Source of the DNA: Lentzea nigeriaca
GTDB lineage: Bacteria; Actinomycetota; Actinomycetes; Mycobacteriales; Pseudonocardiaceae
Length of the DNA: 64,000 nt
Assembly (NCBI RefSeq): GCF_016907955.1
Contig: NZ_JAFBCX010000003.1
Coordinates: 186,001 to 250,000 of the forward strand
Direction: 5' to 3'
In this document: piece after piece, positions 34,348-42,091 of the stretch
How the letters are laid out: every line of letters begins with the position of its first letter
How positions within the stretch are numbered: position 1 is the first letter of the stretch
Notes under the pieces: generated by a model
What the model was told of the DNA's origin: nothing
Database searches by the model: none
The model's input: only the letters and a program-made list of their open reading frames with translations
Made by a program: the position numbers and the translations under genes

Positions 34348-35403
34348 ATGGATGAAATGGACCTGATGAAGAAGCTGAGTGATGTGCCGTCCCCGAGTCC
34401 TGAGGCCTACGACCGTGCCCGCACGGTGCTGCAGACGGCGATGGCGGAACCCGTGACCACGGTCGTGCGGCCAAAGCGCTGGTTTTCCTGGCCCAGGGCG
34501 AGTCTCGCCGCCGTGGGCGCGGCGGCGGTGGCCGCGGCCGTGGTGATGAGCACGACGGGCGGCAGCGTCCCGGTCGGCCCGTCCACTCCCGAGGCGGCCG
34601 CGCCGGTGGCCCCGCCAGTGGTCGAGTCACCGCTCGTGAAGCTGGCCTCCGACGTCAAGGCCACCGCGCTGATCGGTGACTCGTCGCTGATCATCGGCAC
34701 GAAGATGCCCGCGGGCCTCCCGGAGTACACGTTCTACGTCGTCTACACGGACAAGGGTCAGATCTTCAGGGGCGACTCGGCGAAGAGCCTGGCGGCCTCG
34801 GTGGCCAGGAACGAGGACACGGCCGTCCCGTTCGACGCGAAGGTGATGGCGGCGGCTCGCGAAGCGGCGAACGGCGACGTGGAGAAGGCCAGGATCGCGA
34901 TGATCACCGCGTCCAACAACGCGCTGGGAGTCGGCCTGAGCCCCGCCGAGGCGGACAAGGCCTGGGCGGACGCCCAGGCGCAGCTCGCGGAGGAGTTCCG
35001 CAAGATCGGCAAGCCGGTCCCCGCCCCCAGGCCGCGTCCGACGGGCCAGGAGCTGGAGAACCTGATCAGCAACCACCTGTGGAGCAACGCCACGCACGCG
35101 CTGTTCATCGGTGCCGCCAACGCGGAGGTTCGCGCGGGTGTGCTGAAGCTGCTCGCGACCATCAAGCAGGTGACGGTCGGCAAGACCGACGTCGACGGCC
35201 AGCGCGCGCTGACCATCACCACGGGCGCCGACATCCTGGGCGGCGACGCCTCGGCCGTGCTCACCATCAACGCCGACAACGGCCTGCCCATCCTCGACGA
35301 GACCGTCCCGAACAACAACTCGCCGCACCCGTCGAAGCCCGGGGTGGTGAAGTACAAGTCGTCCCGCGTCTTCCTCACCGACGTGGCGGCGGGCAAGATC
35401 TGA
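34348..35403 (+). CDS. CU044_5270-like membrane protein encoded with a sigma factor
   Basis: This 351-residue protein starts with a cytoplasmic segment (MDEMDLMKKLSDVPSPSPEAYDRAR), has one membrane span (about 50-68, SLAAVGAAAVAAAVVM), then a proline-rich linker and a large external domain with LENLISNHLWSNATHALFIGAANAEVRAG. The pattern matches CU044_5270-type proteins that accompany ECF-like sigma factors and may act as anti-sigma or lipoprotein-like sensors; the function is not established. ATG 34348 has GAGAAG upstream; GTG 34333, overlapping the sigma stop, is an alternative. Confidence 0.75.
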   Translation: MDEMDLMKKLSDVPSPSPEAYDRARTVLQTAMAEPVTTVVRPKRWFSWPRASLAAVGAAAVAAAVVMSTTGGSVPVGPSTPEAAAPVAPPVVESPLVKLASDVKATALIGDSSLIIGTKMPAGLPEYTFYVVYTDKGQIFRGDSAKSLAASVARNEDTAVPFDAKVMAAAREAANGDVEKARIAMITASNNALGVGLSPAEADKAWADAQAQLAEEFRKIGKPVPAPRPRPTGQELENLISNHLWSNATHALFIGAANAEVRAGVLKLLATIKQVTVGKTDVDGQRALTITTGADILGGDASAVLTINADNGLPILDETVPNNNSPHPSKPGVVKYKSSRVFLTDVAAGKI

Positions 35404-35415
35404 CGAACCGCTTCG

Positions 35416-35443
35416 GGGAGGGCCGGTGTCGCACCGGCCTCCC
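35416..35443 (+). terminator. Hairpin terminator after the sigma-partner gene
   Basis: GGCCGGTG (35421-35428) pairs with CACCGGCC (35432-35439) across a 3-base loop, and GGGAG/CTCCC flanks extend the stem with a bulge. It begins 12 bases after the stop at 35403. Confidence 0.7.
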
Positions 35444-35519
35444 TTCGGCGTTTCAGCTGCCCGGCTGGGCTCCCCACCTCGTCCTGGACCCGGCCGCGTC
35501 AGAGGGGAGGCGGCCGCGT

Positions 35520-35863
35520 GCGGTGAGGGAGCTCGACGGATTGCCCATGTCCACAAAGGACTGCGGGTTGGCCGGGACGTCTCGGTCCAGCAGGCGACCC
35601 GTACGCCGCCCAGTCCCAGCGGTGGCAGTTCCGCTCCAGGGCGAGCGGTCACGTCGAGGTCGTCAACCGGGCGTTCGGCTCGTGCCCGGAGCTGCACCGG
35701 TGGTGCGAACCACACGTTGCGGCACATCGCGGCCGTCCATCGCGCGGCGGGCGATGTCGAAGCCGAACGAGACGCGCTGCGCCACGCGCTGGTGATCCTC
35801 GACCGCCTCGACCACCCCAAAGCCGTCGCGGTCCGAACCGCGCTGCGGTCGGCGGGTGGCTAG
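35520..35863 (+). pseudogene. Remnant of a TPR-containing (SARP/AfsR-like) gene
   Basis: The 35690-35863 stretch encodes HIAAVHRAAGDVEAERDALRHALVILDRL, a TPR-like helical repeat typical of the C-terminal end of AfsR/SARP regulators, then a stop. Upstream the coding signal changes frame (RELDGLPMSTKDCGLAG near 35525 in another frame) and no start or complete domain is present. I read it as a decayed 3' end. It ends inside the convergent response-regulator gene by 4 bases. Confidence 0.45.
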
Positions 35864-36510
35864 CCCGGCCGTACGAGACCGTGCCGGTAGGCCAGCGCCA
35901 CGAGCTGTGCCCGGTCGCGAGCACCGAGCTTCGCGAGTGCCCTGCTGATGTGGGTCTTGGTCGTGGCCGGGCTGATCACCAGCTCGCGGGTGATCTCCTC
36001 GTTGCTCAGTCCCTGCGCGGCGAGTGCGACGACTTCGCGCTCGCGGGTGGTGAGCTGCTCGAACACGTCGTGGTCGACCGCGGCCGGCCTGGTCATGCGG
36101 GCGATGAGCCGCCTGGTCAGGCCGGGCGACAGCAGTTCCTCGCCGCCCGCGACCACGCGGATGCCGTGCAGCAGCTGCCCCGGATCGGTGGTTTTCAACA
36201 GGAACCCGCTCGCGCCCGCGTTCAGGCCCGCGACGGCGTAGTCGTCCTCGTCGAACGTCGTGAGGATGAGGATGCGCACGCCCGCGAGGTCGGGATCGGC
36301 CACCACCCGGCGGATGCCCTCGATGCCGTCCACCCCAGGCATCTGCACGTCCATCAGGATCACGTCCGGCCGGGTGGCGCGGGCCAGCTCGGCCGCGGCC
36401 GCGCCGTCGCCCGCCTCGCCGACGACGGTCATGTCCGGCTCACTGTCGATCAGGACCCGGAACCCGCCGCGTACCAGCGCCTGGTCGTCGGCGATGAGCA
36501 CCTTGATCAC
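35860..36510 (-). CDS. NarL/LuxR-family response regulator
   Basis: This 216-residue response regulator has the receiver pocket D8/D9 (VLIADDQALVR), phosphoacceptor in VILMDVQMPG (about D53), the switch threonine in LILTTFDED, and a LuxR helix-turn-helix (about 150-205; LTTREREVVALAAQGLSNEE). It starts at GTG 36510 in a GTGA overlap with the kinase gene, forming a classic actinobacterial two-component pair. Confidence 0.9.
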   Translation of the reverse strand: MIKVLIADDQALVRGGFRVLIDSEPDMTVVGEAGDGAAAAELARATRPDVILMDVQMPGVDGIEGIRRVVADPDLAGVRILILTTFDEDDYAVAGLNAGASGFLLKTTDPGQLLHGIRVVAGGEELLSPGLTRRLIARMTRPAAVDHDVFEQLTTREREVVALAAQGLSNEEITRELVISPATTKTHISRALAKLGARDRAQLVALAYRHGLVRPG

Positions 36511-37640
36511 GGAGTCTCCTTCTCGGCCGCCAGATTCTTGACCGGCAGTGCGCAGCGCACCTCGAACCCGTCCTCCACGCGTCCCGCGGTCAGCGTGCCA
36601 CCCAGCTTCTCGGCGCGGGCGCGCATCCCGTCGATGCCATGTCCGCCAATGGTTGTCGGCACCTCGCCGGGTTCGCCGTCGTCCTTCACCACGATCTCCA
36701 GCACGTCGCCGTAGGTGAGTTCGAGCCGCACGTGCGACGCGCGGGCGTGCCTGCGCACGTTGGTCAGCGACTCCTGGATGATCCGGTACGCCGCGAGGTC
36801 CACGGCGACCGGCACGGTCTGGTCCTCGCCGCGCACCACCAGGTCGACCTTCACGCCGGCGGTGTCGAGGAGTTTGTCCAGCTTGGCCAGACCGCCGGTC
36901 GCGGTGCGCAGGTCCGGCGTCCGCATCGCGCCGAGCAGCACCTGCACCTCGGCCAGGCTTTCGTCGCTGATGCGCTTGATGGTGTTCAGCGCTTCCGCGG
37001 CCTGTTCCGGTCTGCGCCGCATGACGTGCACCGCCACCCCGGCCTGGACGCTGATCGCGGCCATCGTGTGGCCGAACACGTCGTGCAGCTCGCGGGCGAT
37101 CTCCAGCCGTTCCTCGGCCGCCTGCCTGCGGGTCTGGTCGGATCGAGCCTGCGCGATCCGTTCGGCACGATCGCGGGCACCCGCCGCGAACGCCCGGTGC
37201 GAGTGCACGGCCGCACCCAGCGCGGTGGCGGCGGCTTCCAGCGGCACGGCGTTGAACACCTGGTCGCCGAACCACTGACCGTTCAGCGCCAGCCGCACCG
37301 CGAGGACGGTGACGGCGGCGGTGAACAGCCCGCCGAGCACGCCCGCCTTCGGGCCGCGGTGCGCGGCCAGCGTGTAGCAGCCGATCAGCGGGGCGATGGT
37401 GATCAGCCGGCCGTGGTAGTCGAGGTGGAACCACGCCACCGTGGCGATGTTGACGATCAGCAGGCACGCCACGGGGAACCGTTGCCGCAACGCCACCGCC
37501 GCCCCGGCCGTCACCGCGAGTGCGATCGCGCCGAGGTCCAGCGGGCCCGACGGGCCCGGCGGCCCGACGGCGAGCACGCCGCCGATCAGAACCAGGGCGG
37601 CGAGCGCGGCGCCCAGCGCGAGGTCGGCCGGTCGTGGCAC
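36507..37640 (-). CDS. Membrane histidine kinase (HisKA_3 family)
   Basis: This 377-residue kinase has about five to six N-terminal membrane segments (10-150) with short loops. The H-box follows: IARELHDVFGHTMAAI, with phosphorylated His in ELHDVFGH. The ATPase domain has the N-box IIQESLTNVRRHARAS and the G-box GGHGIDGMRARAEKLGG. It signals to the NarL-type regulator encoded immediately downstream. The secreted protein gene 3 bases upstream and the multicopper oxidase beyond it could be linked targets, but nothing in the sequence proves this. Confidence 0.9.
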   Translation of the reverse strand: MPRPADLALGAALAALVLIGGVLAVGPPGPSGPLDLGAIALAVTAGAAVALRQRFPVACLLIVNIATVAWFHLDYHGRLITIAPLIGCYTLAAHRGPKAGVLGGLFTAAVTVLAVRLALNGQWFGDQVFNAVPLEAAATALGAAVHSHRAFAAGARDRAERIAQARSDQTRRQAAEERLEIARELHDVFGHTMAAISVQAGVAVHVMRRRPEQAAEALNTIKRISDESLAEVQVLLGAMRTPDLRTATGGLAKLDKLLDTAGVKVDLVVRGEDQTVPVAVDLAAYRIIQESLTNVRRHARASHVRLELTYGDVLEIVVKDDGEPGEVPTTIGGHGIDGMRARAEKLGGTLTAGRVEDGFEVRCALPVKNLAAEKETP

Positions 37641-37643
37641 GTC

Positions 37644-38459
37644 CTATCCCCCCACCGTGATCAACGCGCGCATCCCGCGCGCCGCGAACATCTTGCCCGT
37701 CCTGATCTCCCGGACCCAAGTGACCAGGGCGTACTCGCCAGGCGGCAGCGGGGCGTCCAGGACGGCGGACCGGCCGGGCGACAACGGCACCACGCCGGTC
37801 GGGCCTCCGGTGAAGGGAGAGCGCGCGGGGTACCGCCCTGCGTCGACCTCGGTGAAGAACGCGTCCAGGTCCGGCAGCGACGTCCCCGGCCGGACGGGCA
37901 TCAGCATCGCCTCGTTGTGCTGGGCGGACCGGTTGACCACGCGAACCGGGCCGGTGAGCCTCGCGGGCGCCAGGAACCTCCCGTCCAGCAACGTGATCTG
38001 TGCCGACGCCGGTGCCGCCGCACCTGCGCGTTCGGGGAGCACCCGTACCGGCCGCACCCGGCTCGCGAGGCCGGGCTGGCCGACGTCGCGGAAGTCGACC
38101 AGGTAGTGATCGCCGGGCGGCACCCGCAGCGTCACCGACGCCGGAACGCCCGCGACGGCCACGCCGCCGAGCATCTCGACGTCCTGGAGCACCGCCTTGC
38201 CGCCTTCGACGGGGTCGCTGCCCATCGACCGTTCCAGATCCGCGAGGTACCGCTCCAGCGTGATTCCGGGACGGGGCTTGACCAGCCCGATCCACGCCCC
38301 CTGGGGATCGCTGGAGCGGACCCGCAACGTCACCGAGCCCGCCCGCAGCGTCGCGGGGGCGGCGAAACCCTCCGGGGTGACGGCGATGTCCACCTCCTGC
38401 GCCACCGGGACGGTCGTGACGAGGGAGCCGAGCAGGGCCGGGATCAGCAGAAGTTTCAT
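37644..38459 (-). CDS. Secreted protein of unknown function
   Basis: This 271-residue protein begins with a signal peptide (MKLLLIPALLGSLVTTVPVAQ). The rest looks like two beta-sandwich halves, each with a segment like ATLRAGSVTLRVRSSD or ARLTGPVRVVNRSAQHNEAMLMPV, reminiscent of cupredoxin-like or copper-chaperone-like secreted folds. I do not recognise a named family. It is encoded 3 bases upstream of a histidine kinase in the same direction and divergent from a multicopper oxidase gene, so an extracellular sensing or copper-related role is possible. Confidence 0.7.
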   Translation of the reverse strand: MKLLLIPALLGSLVTTVPVAQEVDIAVTPEGFAAPATLRAGSVTLRVRSSDPQGAWIGLVKPRPGITLERYLADLERSMGSDPVEGGKAVLQDVEMLGGVAVAGVPASVTLRVPPGDHYLVDFRDVGQPGLASRVRPVRVLPERAGAAAPASAQITLLDGRFLAPARLTGPVRVVNRSAQHNEAMLMPVRPGTSLPDLDAFFTEVDAGRYPARSPFTGGPTGVVPLSPGRSAVLDAPLPPGEYALVTWVREIRTGKMFAARGMRALITVGG

Positions 38460-38617
38460 GGCGGCGAGCCTGCCGTTCGAGCCGGCGTCACCGCGTCCGT
38501 CCACGGCGGACACCTGCCGCGTACCGCCGGAGGATGACACTACCGCCGAGGATGTACACGGACGTTGCCGTCCAGGGCCGACGCCTTCGACCTGCGGTTT
38601 GACCATGCTCCGGTGTC

Positions 38618-40060
38618 ATGAGACGACGCAGCTTCCTCGCCCTCACCGGGCTCGTGGCAGGACTCGCGCTGGCCGGGTGCGGCGGCGCGGACGGCAACGC
38701 CGGCGCCCTCACGTTCCGCAACCCCCTGCGCATCCCGCCGGTCCTCGACCCCGTGCCCGGCGCGGACGGCGTGAAGCGCTACCCGTTGCGGCTGCAGGAA
38801 GGGCGCACCGAGCTGCTGCCGGGCAAGACCGCGTCGACGTGGGGCATCAACGGTGACCATCTCGGACCGACGCTGCGCGCGAAGCGGGGCGACCGGGTGG
38901 CGATGTCGGTGACGAACGGGCTCGGCGAGGCGAGCACCCTGCACTGGCACGGGATGCGGCTGCCCGCGGCGATGGACGGCGGCCCGCACCAGATGATCCA
39001 GCCCGGCGGCACCTGGAGTCCGGAGTGGACGGTGGACCAGCCGGCCGCCACCACCTGGTACCACCCGCACCCGCACGGCCAGACGTCCCGGCACGTCTAC
39101 CGCGGCCTCGCCGGGATGTTCCTCATCGACGACGACCACGACGTCGCGTTGCCCCGTGACTACGGCACCGACGACATCCCGCTGATCATCCAGGACAGGA
39201 AGTTCACGCCCGACGGCCGGCTGGACGAGAGCTTCGGCGGCACGTTCGGACTGCTCGGCGACCAGCTCCTGGTCAACGGCACCTACGATCCGTTCTTCCA
39301 GGTCACGACGAGCCGCGTCCGGTTCCGGGTTCTCAACGGCTCCAACGCCCACGTCTACACCCTCGGGTTCGCGGACGACAGGACATTCCACGTCGTCGCG
39401 AGCGACGGCGGGCTGCTGGCCAAACCCGCTGCGGTGCAACGGTTCCGAATCAGCCCCGGTGAGCGGTTCGAGATCGTGGCCGCGTTCACCCCCGGCGAGC
39501 AGGTGCTGCTGAAGAGCTTCGACGGCGACTCCGAGGTCGAGAACGGCGACTACGACGTGCTGAAACTCGTTGCCGCCCACCAGCTTTCCCCGTCTCCCGA
39601 GCTGCCGGACCACCTCGCGCACCTCGCACCGCCGGTCGAGGGCACGACGGTCCGCACGTTCCGCCTCAACGGCACGAACATCAACGGGCAGGACATGGAC
39701 ATGTCCCGGATCGACCTGGTCGTGCCGGCCGGGGCCCACGAGATCTGGGAGCTGGACAACGTCACGTTCTCCCACAACTTCCACATCCACGAGGTGTCGT
39801 TCCGGGTGCTCGACCTCGACGGCGGGCAGCCGCCGGAGCACCTGCGCGGCGCCAAGGACACCGTGTTCGTGCCCGGCAAGACGAAAGCCCGCCTGGCCGT
39901 CGAGTTCGGGCGGCACGCCGACCCGCGGACGCCCTACATGTACCACTGCCACATCCTCAAGCACGAGGACAAGGGCATGATGGGTCAGTTCGTGATCGTC
40001 CAGCCGGGCACGGAGGACAGCACCGCGCGCACGCTGTCCACCGGCCACGGACATCACTAG
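38618..40060 (+). CDS. Multicopper oxidase, Tat-exported lipoprotein
   Basis: This 480-residue protein is a three-cupredoxin-domain multicopper oxidase. The N-terminus has a Tat-like RRRSFLAL and a lipobox LAGC (C20). Copper ligands are LHWHGMRLP, WYHPHPHG, HNFHIHEVSF and YHCHILKHEDKGMM, so all type 1, 2 and 3 sites are present. It is closest in layout to CueO/SufI-like and bilirubin-oxidase-like enzymes; copper tolerance or phenol/metal oxidation are plausible roles. A His-ending tail (GHGHH) may bind copper. It is divergent from the secreted protein gene. Confidence 0.9.
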   Translation: MRRRSFLALTGLVAGLALAGCGGADGNAGALTFRNPLRIPPVLDPVPGADGVKRYPLRLQEGRTELLPGKTASTWGINGDHLGPTLRAKRGDRVAMSVTNGLGEASTLHWHGMRLPAAMDGGPHQMIQPGGTWSPEWTVDQPAATTWYHPHPHGQTSRHVYRGLAGMFLIDDDHDVALPRDYGTDDIPLIIQDRKFTPDGRLDESFGGTFGLLGDQLLVNGTYDPFFQVTTSRVRFRVLNGSNAHVYTLGFADDRTFHVVASDGGLLAKPAAVQRFRISPGERFEIVAAFTPGEQVLLKSFDGDSEVENGDYDVLKLVAAHQLSPSPELPDHLAHLAPPVEGTTVRTFRLNGTNINGQDMDMSRIDLVVPAGAHEIWELDNVTFSHNFHIHEVSFRVLDLDGGQPPEHLRGAKDTVFVPGKTKARLAVEFGRHADPRTPYMYHCHILKHEDKGMMGQFVIVQPGTEDSTARTLSTGHGHH

Positions 40061-40063
40061 CAG

Positions 40064-40079
40064 CACCACCGGGGTGGTG
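40064..40079 (+). terminator. Short hairpin after the multicopper oxidase gene
   Basis: CACCACC and GGTGGTG form a 7-base stem with a 2-base loop, 3 bases after the stop codon. It is short but well placed. Confidence 0.45.
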
Positions 40080-40125
40080 ACCTACGGTGGTGATCTCATC
40101 ACTCTGCCGTCCCGTCAGGAGCCAC

Positions 40126-40713
40126 GTGACTGTCACGGCCGATGACCTCGACCTCGCGATCAACGCGGTGGAAAGCACCCTGAAGCCGGCGGTCGGCCAG
40201 GACTGGCTGACCGCCTCCGGCACAGGTGAATGGACCGCACGCGCCACCGCCGAACACATCGGCGACTGCCTCATCTCCTACGCGGGCCAGCTGATCGCGG
40301 CGCCGCAGGACCGCTATGCGCGGTTCATGGCCGTCGCCGACGCCAACGCCTCCGCACCCGAACTGCTGGAATTCCTGGTGCTGAGCGGCCGTCTGCTCGC
40401 CTCGGTCGTGCGCACGTGCTCGCCGACCACGAGGGCGTACCACCCCACCGGCCGCTCCGATCCCGAAGGCTTCGCGGCCATGGGCTGCGTGGAGATGCTC
40501 GTGCACGGCCACGATCTGGCGCTCGGGCTCGGCCTGCGCCTCACTCCGCCATCGCAGATGTGCCACAACGTCATCGCGCGGTTGTTTCCGCACACCGCCG
40601 CGACACTGACCGACATCGACCCGTGGACCGCGTTGTTGTGGTCCACCAACAGGGTTCAGCTGCCCGGCCAGCCGGAGCAGAACGACTGGCGCTGGCACGG
40701 CAATCCCCTCTAG
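40126..40713 (+). CDS. DinB/maleylpyruvate-isomerase-like protein
   Basis: This 195-residue protein has the DinB-superfamily pattern: an N-terminal helix with TARATAEHIGDCLISYAGQL (metal-ligand His) and a later GCVEMLVHGHDLALGLGL (His-x3-His pair), as in mycothiol-dependent maleylpyruvate isomerase relatives. GTG 40126 follows CAGGAG at correct spacing, which is why I reject the longer upstream start. The specific reaction is unknown; mycothiol S-transfer or detoxification is the family theme. Confidence 0.75.
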   Translation: MTVTADDLDLAINAVESTLKPAVGQDWLTASGTGEWTARATAEHIGDCLISYAGQLIAAPQDRYARFMAVADANASAPELLEFLVLSGRLLASVVRTCSPTTRAYHPTGRSDPEGFAAMGCVEMLVHGHDLALGLGLRLTPPSQMCHNVIARLFPHTAATLTDIDPWTALLWSTNRVQLPGQPEQNDWRWHGNPL

Positions 40714-40767
40714 CGGGGCCACCACCTCCATCGCACCACCACGCACAACGTGATCAGCGGGAAGTGG

Positions 40768-41334
40768 TCAGCACGGCATGATCCGGTACACCGAAGACCA
40801 CCCCACACCCGTGCGCTGCACGGCATATGCGCCTGGCATCCTCCAGGTCGAGCCGGCGAGGAACTGGAGCAGTGGCTGTGTGCCACGCGTCTGGTTGTTC
40901 TCCCACGACCCGGTGGTGGACCACGGAATGACATTCCACTGCCCGCACCGCTTCATGCCGACATGGGCGCCGCCGAAGTTCTCGTACTGGTAGGCGCAGA
41001 ACCACTTGTAGTTCGCCCCGCCCTGACACTCCGGGATGGGAGCCGCCGCGCTCAGGGCACGTGGCCTGGTCTCGCCGGGCACCGGGATGTTCAGCACCGC
41101 TCCTGGCAACTCGATCCGGTTCGGTGCGACCTGGCGAGCCTGACCGCCCAGCTTCGCCAGGTACCGGTCGGCCTTCTCCTGAAGACCTGCGGCCTGCTCC
41201 GCGGACAGCCCGGCGGCTCGCGCCTGGACGACGAAGTCCGCGGAACCTCCTGCGGCTACGGCAGGAGCGGACATCAGCACGGTGGCGACGAGTGCCATCA
41301 CCGCGCCGACCGCTGTCGCCGGCTTCACTCGCAT
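40768..41334 (-). CDS. Small secreted protein with a peptidase-inhibitor/crystallin-like C-terminus
   Basis: This 188-residue protein has a signal peptide (about 1-28), a helical middle region (AGLSAEQAAGLQEKADRYLAKLGG, which occurs in secreted inhibitor propeptides) and a C-terminal domain of about 90 residues with four cysteines (ECQGGANYKWFCAYQYENFGG, KRCGQW, YRIMPC). The pattern resembles actinobacterial peptidase inhibitor I36 / beta-gamma-crystallin-like proteins. AAAGGAGACAGGAAG precedes ATG 41334. It may inhibit extracellular proteases or bind the cell wall. Confidence 0.7.
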   Translation of the reverse strand: MRVKPATAVGAVMALVATVLMSAPAVAAGGSADFVVQARAAGLSAEQAAGLQEKADRYLAKLGGQARQVAPNRIELPGAVLNIPVPGETRPRALSAAAPIPECQGGANYKWFCAYQYENFGGAHVGMKRCGQWNVIPWSTTGSWENNQTRGTQPLLQFLAGSTWRMPGAYAVQRTGVGWSSVYRIMPC

Positions 41335-41362
41335 CTTCCTGTCTCCTTTCGGGTGACGCGTC

Positions 41363-41395
41363 CCGGTGGCCGCACCCCCAGGTCGCGGCCACCGG
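41363..41395 (-). terminator. Hairpin terminator between two secreted-protein genes
   Basis: CCGGTGGCCGC (41363-41373) pairs perfectly with 41385-41395 across an 11-base loop. It lies 9 bases after the stop of the 41404-41931 gene. Confidence 0.65.
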
Positions 41396-41403
41396 TCGGC
41401 TGA

Positions 41404-41931
41404 TCAGCGGCAGTAGCCCCCGGAGTACTCGCGGATCGCGAGCCAGAACTTGATCTCCGCGCAGTTGCCGCGGTTGTAGTAGGCGTTGGCCTGCGTGGAC
41501 CAGTAGCCCTCGATCACGGCGCCCACGACACATGCGCCGCAGCCGGCGGCGGCGGCGATGGCGTAGATGACGGCCGCGTCGGCGCCATCCCGCGCCAGTT
41601 CGAGGGTTTCCCTGCGGTTGAGCTGCCACGACGTCCACGTCGTCTTGTACTCGGCCTTCATGTCGCCGTTCGCGGCGTTCTCGGGCACGTCGAACGAGTA
41701 CTCGTACTTCGTGCCCTTGTGGTCGGCGAACGTGATCGTCCTGGTCAGCGGACCTGTCTCGGTCACCTTCAGGTCGACGTATCTGGACTCGATGGCGTGC
41801 CAGATCTCGACGGCTTTGTCCGCCGTGGTGGCGGCTCGGGGTTCAGCAGCCGGTGACGCCTGCGCCTGCGTCCCGATTCCGGTCAGCAGCAGCGCCGTCA
41901 CGGCCGCGGCGGTGACCCACTTCTTGAACAT
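41404..41931 (-). CDS. Small secreted protein of unknown function
   Basis: This 175-residue protein has a signal peptide (MFKKWVTAAAVTALLLTGIGTQAQA). A mostly beta segment follows (ITFADHKGTKYEYSFDVPENA), then a glycine/alanine/cysteine-rich hydrophobic stretch (VIYAIAAAAGCGACVVGAVI) and a C-terminal YSGGYCR. The hydrophobic stretch near residue 135 is like bacteriocin-type or membrane-inserting peptides, but I do not recognise the family. I chose ATG 41931 over an upstream ATG because GAGGTC is close by and it gives a clean signal peptide. Confidence 0.6.
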   Translation of the reverse strand: MFKKWVTAAAVTALLLTGIGTQAQASPAAEPRAATTADKAVEIWHAIESRYVDLKVTETGPLTRTITFADHKGTKYEYSFDVPENAANGDMKAEYKTTWTSWQLNRRETLELARDGADAAVIYAIAAAAGCGACVVGAVIEGYWSTQANAYYNRGNCAEIKFWLAIREYSGGYCR

Positions 41932-42091
41932 GTGACCTCGCTTCACTCATGTGCCCTGGCGGTTGTTCCGCCGGGCTGACCAAGGTGGGCCACCGGCTCA
42001 TCGCGACATCACCATGTTCGGGCAATCGCCTGGTCAGCGGTCGTAGGACCGCATGCGCCGGAGTAGTAAGGGGGCCGGGGAGGTGGGCATC

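Noticed and set aside
35860..38295. Very long minus-strand open frames (for example about 811 codons)
   Set aside because: Only the last 216 codons are a real protein; the rest is an arginine/glycine-rich shadow of the kinase and neighbouring genes.
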